Positions 1 through 6,637 of a DNA stretch of 30,453 nucleotides are shown here, piece by piece. Below the pieces are notes generated by a model, which did not search any database, was not told the DNA's origin, and saw only the letters and a list, made by a program, of their open reading frames with translations. Every line of letters begins with the position of its first letter. The stretch's first letter is position 1. Origin of the DNA: an uncultured Adlercreutzia sp. (GTDB lineage Bacteria > Actinomycetota > Coriobacteriia > Coriobacteriales > Eggerthellaceae); assembly GCF_958431955.1 (NCBI RefSeq), contig NZ_CAUASN010000033.1, positions 1-30,453 on the forward strand, read 5' to 3'. Position numbers and translations under genes: made by a program.

Positions 1-125
1 TCCCTATCCTCCGTGACCCCCTCCCCCTTCCTCCCGAAGCTCCTTCCCCCTCCTTCTCGAGGCTCCTTCCCCCGTCGAAACTCCTTTCTCTCTTCTTTCC
101 GAGGCTCCCTTCTCCGACTTGCCCC
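1..125. repeat. pyrimidine-rich degenerate tandem repeat
   Basis: The plus strand here is almost entirely C and T, interrupted by recurring blocks of the form CGA(A/G)GCTCCTTCCCCC. Four related blocks start near 36, 58, 76 and 103, so this looks like a decayed tandem repeat of roughly 20-30 bp. Read on the minus strand it would give a Gly/Glu/Arg/Lys-rich peptide without a credible start or domain, so I do not call a gene. The window edge cuts it off. Confidence 0.45.
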
Positions 126-213
126 GAAACGCCCGGCTGCATGACCTCGTTCGCACGACACCGGGCACCCATCAGCCCGCAGCGAAGTTTCCGAACATAA
201 TTCGGTGTGGATT

Positions 214-354
214 GGCTTGAAAACGACGCTTTTGTTACCACTTCCGCTCAAAAAGATAGGTATGGTTAACCACGACCTGCATAAACTCCAATACCACTTT
301 TAAGTTGAGATCCGAAAACCATGGAGTCGGTAACAAAAGCGTGATTTCCAAGCC
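214..354 (-). repeat. miniature inverted-repeat element, copy 1
   Basis: A 141-bp element bounded by 26-bp terminal inverted repeats at 214-239 and 329-354. Both contain the core ACGCTTTTGTTACC or its complement. The inner end (329-354) is identical to both ends of copy 2 at 1934-2085; the outer end (214-239) has three mismatches. The interior, read on the minus strand, aligns along its whole length with the plus strand of copy 2, sharing blocks such as CTCAAC, GGAGTTT, CAGGTCG, GGTTA and CTTTTTG. The two are therefore homologous and opposite in orientation. No open reading frame fits inside, as expected for a MITE-like or REP-like element. A 3-bp ATT flanks both sides but is too short to prove a target duplication. 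Confidence 0.75.
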
Positions 355-381
355 ATTTCGGAGGGAAAAAGGATCACGCAA

Positions 382-557
382 GTACGCCGCACGCCCTAAT
401 GTGCAGTTTGTTCAGCGCACTGACGTGCAGCCTGCTCAAGCACACCGCACACCCTGACATGCAACCCGCTCAAGCGCACCGTGTGCCAGAGCATGCAACT
501 CGCCCAAATGCGCCGCACGCCCGGACGCGCTGATCGCTCAAATATACGGCTCGCTCA
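382..557. repeat. degenerate 34-bp tandem repeats
   Basis: Five imperfect units start at 382, 415, 440, 474 and 508. Most are 33-34 bp; the second is shortened to 25 bp. The approximate unit is GCGCACCGCACGCCC, then GACATGCA, then a CCGCTCAA end. A sixth partial unit runs into the stop codon of the adjacent gene at 555-557. There are no unique spacers, so this is not a CRISPR array. It lies just 3' of the nuclease-like gene on the minus strand. Confidence 0.6.
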
Positions 558-1577
558 GATGCGCCGCTCGTCCGCGCTGGCCGGTACCGCTCCATCGGCG
601 AGGCCGGCAAGCCACTCGGCGCGGTGATAAGCCCTCAGCGACCATCCGGCGCGGAACAGCGCCCGATTTTGGCAGGAGAAGCGCTTGCTCTGCGGGCGGA
701 CGCGACGCCCCATGCGCCGGGCCGCCTCTGTGGCGACGCGGTGCATATGCCCCCGGTCGGCGAGCTGCGCCCTCGTCACGGTGATGACCTTGAAGCCGTC
801 GGCCTCCAGCGCGAGCCGCTTGGAGGCATCGCGGCCGATCTGGCGCGCCGTCATATGCTCGGCATTCGAGTCGTACTCGATGGCGAGGCGCGCCGATGCC
901 GCGTACAGATCGGGCACGAGCGTCTCGCGACGGGCAATGGCCCGCGCCCTCCGGCTCGGCTTGATGCGCTCATTGGCCCGCATGCCGTCGAGCTGATAGC
1001 CGCCCAGACGGTACGGCAGGCCCAGCACCATGCGGAGAAACGACTCCGGCGGCGAGGCCGACCGATCGCTCACGAACTTGAGGGCGGCCCGAGCGGCCTT
1101 GGCGCCCGCAAGCCCCGGATTGCGCGCGAGGAAGCCCTCGATGCGCCGGGCCGTCGTAAGAGGGCGCCGCGTTCCCAGGCCGTGACGCTGGAGCGGGTCG
1201 ATCACGAACGTTCCGCACAACGCATCGCCGACTTTCACGAGGTCATGGACGTCGAGGGAGCACGCCAGCTGCACGAAGCAGAGCTCGGGGCACGATGTGT
1301 ACACGCCATCGCCCACGCGGCAGAACGGCCTCTCGGAATAGGAGAACGAGGACGTGTGCGTGACGGCCCCCTCCGCGGCCCGGCGGCACCGCGTCGCCAC
1401 GAGCACGTGGTACGGCCCGGGAATCTGAGGGAACGCGTCGCGCAGATAGGCAATCGAGCGCTCGGTGGGGTCGCAGTCCCGCAGCGCGGCAGGCCCCACG
1501 CGGCCCGACGAGCCGGGCCGCTCGTAAGCCGCCAGCCAGTAGGACAGGGACGATATGCCGTGCAGGAAGATTCTCAT
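555..1577 (-). CDS. DUF559-type (Vsr-like fold) putative endonuclease-domain protein
   Basis: A 340-residue protein. The C-terminal half looks like the DUF559 / PD-(D/E)XK-like domain often found in actinobacterial proteins related to AbiEi antitoxins. A PPESFLRMVL segment at 176-185 is followed by VPDLY (221-225), LAIEYD (231-236) and a conserved R..D..R..AL...G..VI.VT pattern to about 270. Glu178, Asp223 and Glu234 are the likely metal-binding residues. The N-terminal half has no motif I recognise. There is no Shine-Dalgarno sequence before ATG 1577, but a TACACT -10 box lies 8 bases upstream, so the mRNA may be leaderless. The gene stands alone, flanked by degenerate repeats and by two miniature elements in opposite orientation, which suggests an acquired or mobile locus. 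Nuclease activity and any defence role are inferences. Confidence 0.7.
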   Translation of the reverse strand: MRIFLHGISSLSYWLAAYERPGSSGRVGPAALRDCDPTERSIAYLRDAFPQIPGPYHVLVATRCRRAAEGAVTHTSSFSYSERPFCRVGDGVYTSCPELCFVQLACSLDVHDLVKVGDALCGTFVIDPLQRHGLGTRRPLTTARRIEGFLARNPGLAGAKAARAALKFVSDRSASPPESFLRMVLGLPYRLGGYQLDGMRANERIKPSRRARAIARRETLVPDLYAASARLAIEYDSNAEHMTARQIGRDASKRLALEADGFKVITVTRAQLADRGHMHRVATEAARRMGRRVRPQSKRFSCQNRALFRAGWSLRAYHRAEWLAGLADGAVPASADERRI

Positions 1578-1585
1578 GGCGGCAC

Positions 1586-1591
1586 AGTGTA
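1586..1591 (-). promoter_or_regulatory. -10 box for leaderless start of the DUF559 gene
   Basis: TACACT on the minus strand, separated by 8 bases from the ATG at 1577. Transcription would begin at or within two bases of the start codon. No convincing -35 box is visible and no purine-rich ribosome binding site precedes the ATG. Confidence 0.45.
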
Positions 1592-1767
1592 TCGCGAAAA
1601 CCGCGAAAGGGGGCGGTCGCAGGGTGCCTCCATCAATGCTCCTCTGCGATGCGCGGCTCGGTCATCTATCGGTTGGCGGCCGGCGCGCCAACCGGCCGGC
1701 CGCCCGCTTCCATCGTTGAAACGAGGCGAGACGGGGCGGATGCCCGGCGCAACAGGCACCGGGCGAC

Positions 1768-1905
1768 TGCTGAGGCTGGCGACGTCGTCCTGCGGACGTA
1801 GCAGGCGCCAGGCGCCGCTGGAGCAGACGATGCCGTCCGGCGAACGCAGTAGGCTACCAGGCGGCCCCTGAGGTTGGCGATGCCGTTTGGCGGACGTAGC
1901 AGGAG
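1768..1905. repeat. three degenerate repeats, about 49-bp period
   Basis: Three imperfect copies begin near 1768, 1816 and 1866, with a consensus around CTGAGG(C/T)TGGCGATGCCGT followed by CCGGCGGACGTAGCAGG. They occupy the non-coding stretch between the DUF559 gene start and miniature element copy 2. The rest of 1592-1933 shows no convincing gene; a GC-rich palindromic patch (CGGCCGG and GCGCGCC) is seen near 1676-1706. Confidence 0.5.
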
Positions 1906-1933
1906 AGTCCGCGAAACAAATTTCGCTTCATTT

Positions 1934-2085
1934 GGCTTGGAAATCACGCTTTTGTTACCGATTCCGCTGCTTCCAAGCTCAACCCTGAAAGCAACATCGG
2001 AGTTTTACCAGGTCGAGGTTATCCCAGGCTTCCTTTTTGGGCGTTTTTTGGACGCAAGTGGTAACAAAAGCGTGATTTCCAAGCC
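1934..2085 (+). repeat. miniature inverted-repeat element, copy 2
   Basis: A 152-bp element with identical 26-bp terminal inverted repeats at 1934-1959 and 2060-2085. The pairing extends to 29 bp if the flanking TTT and AAA are counted. It is homologous to 214-354 but inverted, and the two enclose the DUF559 gene. The transcript would fold into one very long hairpin. No coding potential is seen, and no clear target-site duplication. Confidence 0.75.
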
Positions 2086-2164
2086 AAAAGACGAGGAAAC
2101 CGCCGCGCGCAAAGCACGCAGACCCGCAGAGCGATCCCCCCCCTGGCCCGTCTTCGCCCCATAG

Positions 2165-2196
2165 GGAAAAGGCCGCGGGCAATTCCGCGGCCTTTG
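2165..2196 (-). terminator. intrinsic terminator of the 183-aa membrane protein gene
   Basis: A perfect 11-bp stem, AAAGGCCGCGG at 2168-2178 paired with 2185-2195, with a 6-base loop. Read on the minus strand it ends in TTTTCCC. It lies about 50 bases downstream of the stop codon at 2249. Confidence 0.8.
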
Positions 2197-2248
2197 CGAT
2201 GCGCTTACCGTGCGGCAGCGAGAGCCGCGGGCGTCGGGCGCACCGAAT

Positions 2249-2800
2249 CTAGGCGGCCAGCTCGGCGGTGCGGGCGGCCATGGCGGCGGCCACGGCGTCG
2301 GCCTTCTGCTGGGCGCGCACCACGTAGCTGATGGTGAAGTAGCCGGCCACCGCGCCGCCGAAGGCGCAGACGATGCCCTTGAGGAACATCATGCCGGTCA
2401 CCGTGGCACCACCGGCAGGCAGGGCCAGGCCGAGCAGCGCGCCGGCGCCGGTCATGGCCACGGCGGCGATAGCGCCCACGACCAGAAGCGACACAGCGTA
2501 TGAGCCCGACACGAGCGGGAAAGCGCCCTCGCCAGAGGCGGGAACGGCGAACTTGCCGTGCTTCAGATCCATGCGGGTGAGCGGCACCACGCAGATGAAC
2601 AGCAGCATGCCCAGGAGCACGCCGGTAAACGACAGATCGTGCACGACGGCGGCCAGATCGAACATGGCGCCCTCGGCCGAGGCGTGCAGCCCCGCGAAGA
2701 TGGCGGCGTTGATGATGCCGTTCACCACGCCGTAGCCGATGAGGCACTTGTTCAGCGCGTAGGACTTGAAGGACTTGGGGGCCTTGGAGGACTTTGCCAT
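2249..2800 (-). CDS. small integral membrane protein, unknown function
   Basis: A 183-residue protein with a basic, Lys/Ser-rich N-terminus (about 1-16) and four predicted hydrophobic segments near 20-42, 54-74, 98-126 and 132-156. The loops are short and the C-terminus is Ala-rich. I do not recognise the family. The ATG at 2800 is preceded by AGAAAGGA at good spacing. The gene is divergent from the MFS transporter at 3114 and ends in a strong terminator, so it is probably monocistronic. No catalytic or binding motif is visible. It may be a small permease-like or accessory membrane protein, but nothing in the sequence shows it. Confidence 0.75.
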   Translation of the reverse strand: MAKSSKAPKSFKSYALNKCLIGYGVVNGIINAAIFAGLHASAEGAMFDLAAVVHDLSFTGVLLGMLLFICVVPLTRMDLKHGKFAVPASGEGAFPLVSGSYAVSLLVVGAIAAVAMTGAGALLGLALPAGGATVTGMMFLKGIVCAFGGAVAGYFTISYVVRAQQKADAVAAAMAARTAELAA

Positions 2801-3113
2801 AGCGAGCGTTCCTTTCTTCTTTATACAAGCTCTGCTTCATCTCGCTCCGCGGGAGCTCCCCGCGGGCTTCTTGCAGCCGGCCCGCCCCGCATCCTCGCGA
2901 GGTCGGCGACCGGGCGGCGTTTGACCGTCGAGCATTATAGGAACCGGTGTTCTCTTTTCCCGCATGAACTCTTTCCGTTGCTGCGGAAAACGTTTCACAG
3001 TCGGAACGGAAGCAATCTCCCTACAATGGTCGCCGCCGGGTTACGGGGGCCGCATCCCCGACCTACCCTTACCCGTGTATGCAACATCCCATCCAAGATT
3101 TAAGGAGGATACA
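2801..3113. other. divergent intergenic region
   Basis: This holds the control regions of the membrane protein gene (-) and MFS gene (+). On the minus strand a TATAAT box lies at 2934-2939 with a weak -35, giving a leader of about 125 bases. That leader can form a near-palindromic hairpin (CCGCGGGAG paired with CTCCCCGCGG, 2847-2865). On the plus strand a TACAAT box lies at 3022-3027, again with a weak -35. A small hairpin (TTTCCG/CGGAAA) occurs near 2972-2989. The MFS ribosome binding site AAGGAGG is at 3102-3108. Confidence 0.4.
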
Positions 3114-4799
3114 ATGGCGAAGAGCAAAGCGACGCATCCCGAGGGGGGTGTGGAGAAGTTCCTGGTACTGCCCATTATCGTGTTGATTCTGGCGCAGATG
3201 GGAACATCGGGCGACAACGGCGCGCTCGGCCTCGCCAATCAGCAGCTCGTCGACGTCCTGGGGGCCACCACCCCCGACATCCAGCTGGCGAACATGGTGT
3301 ACTCGCTGATGGCGGGCGCCTTCATGGTGGCCGGCGGCCTCGTGGGCACCATCATCGGCTGGCGCACCAACTTCCGCTTGGGCGCCATCCTGTGCGCCGC
3401 GGGCGAGCTGGTCATGGCGCTGTCGCCGAACATGACCGTGTTCATCTGGGGCGGCCGCATCCTCGTCGGTTTCGGCGCCAGCTTCATGATCCCGTCGGTG
3501 CTGGGACTTATCCCCTTCATCTACCATGGGAAGAACCGCGTGCTGGCCTTCGGCTGCATCGGCGCCGCATCGGGTCTGTCGGCCTTCCTGCCGCTCATTC
3601 TCGGCATCGTGATGCAGTTCGGCGGCTTCCGCGTCACCTTCGGCGTGCTGGCCGTGTACTTCGCCCTGGTGCTGCTGCTGTCCTTCAAGCTGCCGGCCAT
3701 CGAGAAGCCCGCTGAGAAGCTGAAGTTCGACGGGCTCGGCACCGGCATCGCCGCCGTGGGCCTGTTCCTGTTCCTCGTCGGCCTCTCCCGCATCTCCGCC
3801 TGGGGCCTCATCGAGCCCTTCGCCGAGTGCCCCTTCACCATCTTCGGCATCTCGCCCGCGCTGCCCATGGCTGTGCTCGGCCTGATCCTGCTGGTCATCC
3901 TGGTGCCGGTGGAGAAGCGCGTGGAGGAGAAGAACGGCATCGCGCTTTTGCCCCAGTCCTTCCTGAAGACCCCGCAGGTGCGCGCCGGCCTCGTGGCGAG
4001 CGCCATCACCTTCTTCTTCATGGGCGTCCAGGCCATTCTGCTCTCGCCCTACCTGCAGCTGGTGGCCGGCTGGTCGCCGGTGCTCATGGGCGTCATGGCG
4101 CTGGCCGTGGGCATCCCCACCTTCATCTTCTCGCTCGGCATCCCGAAGTTCATGCCGAACGCCAACCCGCGCCACGTCATCCAGCTCGGCTACATCGTGA
4201 TGGCCTGCGCCTTCATCCCCATGGCCCTCTCGCTGCACGGCTCTGAGGTCAACGGCCTCATGTGGGTCGGCCTGGCCGTGGCCGGCGCCGGCGCCGGTAT
4301 CGTGTCCGCCCAGGCCAACAACATCGTGGCCCTGGCCGTGAACGAGCGCGACGCTTCCCAGTCCGGCGGCATCCAGACCACCATGCGCAACGTCGGCCAG
4401 GCCATCGGCGTGGCCGCCATCGGCGCGGTGCTCCTGTTCGGCATCACCGCCAACATCGACAACGCCATGGCCGAAAGCCCCATCATCACCCCCGAGGTGC
4501 AGCAAGCCGTGGCCGAGCGCAACATCTCGCTCATGGGCGACGCGCAGTTCGAGGCCACCATCGCCGACATCCCCATGGACGACGCGCAGCGCGCCGAGCT
4601 GGTACAGCTGAACTCGGACGCCCGCATCCAGTCCACCATCACCTCCTACGTGGTGGCCGCCGTGCTGATCCTGCTCGGCCTGCTGTCCACGCGCTGGATC
4701 ACCATCTTCAAGAAGGAAGAGGGCGGCAAGGAGGAGAGCATCGTCGAGGAAACTGCCGGCGAACTGCCCTACGAGCCGGTGGTCGACCGCGAGATGTAG
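3114..4799 (+). CDS. MFS transporter, DHA2-like 14-TM family
   Basis: A 561-residue integral membrane protein. I chose ATG 3114 because AAGGAGG sits 5 bases upstream; the frame is open further upstream, but that stretch does not look coding. About 14 hydrophobic segments are visible. The first begins at LVLPIIVLILAQMG. A long hydrophilic loop (about residues 440-490, with NAMAESPIITPEVQQ) precedes the last TM, as in DHA2 drug:H+ antiporter relatives. The ASQSGGIQTTMRNVGQAIG segment is the conserved late-TM motif of this family. The C-terminal tail is acidic (EEGGKEESIVEE). Its paralogue is at 8787-10466, and the two flank an amidohydrolase and a PRD regulator. I infer transport of the amidohydrolase substrate or product; drug export is the alternative. 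The direction of transport cannot be read from the sequence. Confidence 0.88.
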   Translation: MAKSKATHPEGGVEKFLVLPIIVLILAQMGTSGDNGALGLANQQLVDVLGATTPDIQLANMVYSLMAGAFMVAGGLVGTIIGWRTNFRLGAILCAAGELVMALSPNMTVFIWGGRILVGFGASFMIPSVLGLIPFIYHGKNRVLAFGCIGAASGLSAFLPLILGIVMQFGGFRVTFGVLAVYFALVLLLSFKLPAIEKPAEKLKFDGLGTGIAAVGLFLFLVGLSRISAWGLIEPFAECPFTIFGISPALPMAVLGLILLVILVPVEKRVEEKNGIALLPQSFLKTPQVRAGLVASAITFFFMGVQAILLSPYLQLVAGWSPVLMGVMALAVGIPTFIFSLGIPKFMPNANPRHVIQLGYIVMACAFIPMALSLHGSEVNGLMWVGLAVAGAGAGIVSAQANNIVALAVNERDASQSGGIQTTMRNVGQAIGVAAIGAVLLFGITANIDNAMAESPIITPEVQQAVAERNISLMGDAQFEATIADIPMDDAQRAELVQLNSDARIQSTITSYVVAAVLILLGLLSTRWITIFKKEEGGKEESIVEETAGELPYEPVVDREM

Positions 4800-4843
4800 C
4801 GACTGCCGCAACCGCGTAACCGATTCCGCACACATCTTGTTTC

Positions 4844-4877
4844 GAAGGGGGTGGGAGTGCACCCGCCCCCTTCTCTT
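4844..4877 (+). terminator. intrinsic terminator after the first MFS gene
   Basis: A 12-bp stem (4844-4855 with 4862-4873, one G-T pair) and a 6-base loop, followed by TCTTG. It separates the MFS gene from the amidohydrolase, which starts 120 bases further on, so the two may be expressed separately or linked only by read-through. Confidence 0.65.
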
Positions 4878-4996
4878 GTGCCGGGGCCGGGCAGACTGCG
4901 GGCCGCCCGGGTGGCCGTCATGGGCCGCAAGGCGCGGCCGGCCCGGCCCCGCGCCCCGAAGCAATCAACCTACCCGCTTACTCTGAAAGGAAGACC

Positions 4997-6625
4997 ATGA
5001 AACGGCTCTTTACCAACGCCACCTTCGTCACCATGGTCGACGACGTCGACACCGGCGAGGCCCTGCTCGTGGGCGACGACGGCCGCATCGCCGCCATCGG
5101 AACCCTCGACGACCTGCGCGAGCGCGCCGACGGCGCCGAGGAAGTGGATCTGCACGGCGCCGCCGTGGTGCCCGGGCTCATCGACCCGCACAGCCACTTC
5201 ACCGGCGCGCTGCAGTACCTCCTGTACGCCGACCTGTCCGAGTGCACCTCCTTCGCCGAGATCACCGAGACGCTCGCGACATTCGCCGCCGAGAACAACA
5301 TCGGGCCCGATGGGGTCATCATGGGCAACGGCTACGACCAGAACAACCTGATCGAGCAGCGCCACCCCGACAAGTCGGTTTTAAACGCCGTGTCCGAGGA
5401 CACGCCGGTGCTCATCACCCACGTGTCGAACCATATGGGCGTGGCCAACGACTGTCTGCTGAAGCTGGCCGGCATCACGCCGACGACCCCCGACCCCGAG
5501 GGCGGCCGCTACGGACGCCTGAACGGCACGGGCGACTTGGACGGCTATGCCGAGGAGCCGGCGGCCATGAACCCCTTCTACGCGGTGACCACGCCGCGAC
5601 TCGGCCTGGACTTCGCCGCCATGGTGCCCGCCATGCAGCGCATCTACCTGGAGCACGGCGTGACCACCTGCCAGGACGGCGCCACCGCCCCCGACATGGC
5701 CGGCGTGCTCGTGTCGCTCGCGAAGGCGGGGCTTCTGAAGATGGACATCGTCTCCTACCCCATGTGGGGATCCGACGTGATGGCCACGCTCGCCGCCAAT
5801 CCCGAGTACGACAGCCAGGACTACCACGGCCACTTCCGCTTCGGCGGCCTGAAGATGTTCCTCGACGGCTCGCCCCAGGGACTCACCGCCTGGATGACCG
5901 AGCCCTACGTGGAGGGCCCCGACGGCGAGCGCGACTGGGTGGCCTACAGCACCATGACCGACGAGGACGCCATCGCCTTCGCGAGGCTGGCCGTCGATTC
6001 CAACCATCAGCTTCTATGCCACTGCAACGGCGATGCGGCGGCCGACCAGCTGCTGCGCGTGTACGAGGCCGCCCGCGACGCCTCGGATAACCCGGACAAG
6101 ATGGCCCTGCGCCCGGTGATGATCCACGCCCAGACCGCGCGCACCGACCAGTACGAGAAAATGGCCGAGATCGGCATGATCCCCTCGATCTTCTCCTCGC
6201 ACATCTGGTACTGGGGCGACGCGCACCTGCGCAACCTCGGCCCCGTGCGCGGCGGCCGCGTGAGCGCTTGCGGCGACGCCCTGCGGGCGGGTCTGCCCTT
6301 CACGCTGCACACCGACACGCCGGTGCTGCGCCCGAATCTGCTGGAAGCCGCCTGGTGCGCCGTGAACCGCGTCACCAAGGCCGGCGCCCAGCTGGACGAG
6401 GACCAGAAGATCACCCCCTACGAGGCCCTGCGCGCCATTACCGCGAACGGCGCCTACCAGTACGGCGAGGAGGATTTGAAGGGCACGCTCGAGGTGGGCA
6501 AGCTGGCCGATCTGGCCGTGCTCGACCGCAACCCGCTCGCCGTGGACCCGCGCGAGATCCGCGACATCAAGGTGCTCGCCACGGTGAAGGAGGGCGACGT
6601 GCTCTACGAGCGCGCCGAGAAGTAA
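4997..6625 (+). CDS. amidohydrolase family 3 protein (YtcJ-like metal-dependent hydrolase)
   Basis: A 542-residue enzyme of the Amidohydro_3 group. The small N-terminal beta domain leads to the metal-binding PGLIDPHSHF (His65, His67). Further active-site signatures are GLKMFLDGS (Lys286), HCNGD (His342), MIHAQ (His377) and LHTDTP (Asp440). A C-terminal beta segment follows (GTLEVGKLADLAVLDRNPL). The full length matches the family, and no signal peptide is seen, so it is probably cytosolic. The ATG at 4997 follows AAAGGAAG. It hydrolyses an amide or cyclic C-N bond of an unknown substrate; members are notoriously hard to assign. It lies between the two MFS paralogues and converges on the PRD regulator 12 bases away. 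That context suggests a regulated uptake-and-hydrolysis or detoxification unit. Confidence 0.88.
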   Translation: MKRLFTNATFVTMVDDVDTGEALLVGDDGRIAAIGTLDDLRERADGAEEVDLHGAAVVPGLIDPHSHFTGALQYLLYADLSECTSFAEITETLATFAAENNIGPDGVIMGNGYDQNNLIEQRHPDKSVLNAVSEDTPVLITHVSNHMGVANDCLLKLAGITPTTPDPEGGRYGRLNGTGDLDGYAEEPAAMNPFYAVTTPRLGLDFAAMVPAMQRIYLEHGVTTCQDGATAPDMAGVLVSLAKAGLLKMDIVSYPMWGSDVMATLAANPEYDSQDYHGHFRFGGLKMFLDGSPQGLTAWMTEPYVEGPDGERDWVAYSTMTDEDAIAFARLAVDSNHQLLCHCNGDAAADQLLRVYEAARDASDNPDKMALRPVMIHAQTARTDQYEKMAEIGMIPSIFSSHIWYWGDAHLRNLGPVRGGRVSACGDALRAGLPFTLHTDTPVLRPNLLEAAWCAVNRVTKAGAQLDEDQKITPYEALRAITANGAYQYGEEDLKGTLEVGKLADLAVLDRNPLAVDPREIRDIKVLATVKEGDVLYERAEK

Positions 6626-6637
6626 GGTAGCCGCCCC

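Noticed and set aside
382..541. Possible CRISPR array
   Set aside because: Units are contiguous and degenerate without unique spacers, and no cas genes are present.
624..1871. 415-residue plus-strand frame
   Set aside because: Antisense shadow of the DUF559 gene, which has a recognisable domain on the minus strand.
2985..2998. cre-like AAACGTTT site before the first MFS gene
   Set aside because: Only a partial match to the catabolite-repression consensus and no evidence of a CcpA-type regulator here.
3069..4964. 631-residue minus-strand open frame across the first MFS gene
   Set aside because: It is rich in His, Asp, Gly and Glu and mirrors the MFS codons; it has no domain. Such antisense frames follow from high GC at third positions. 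The same holds for the long frames opposite priA, rlmKL, rpoD, the regulator and metK.
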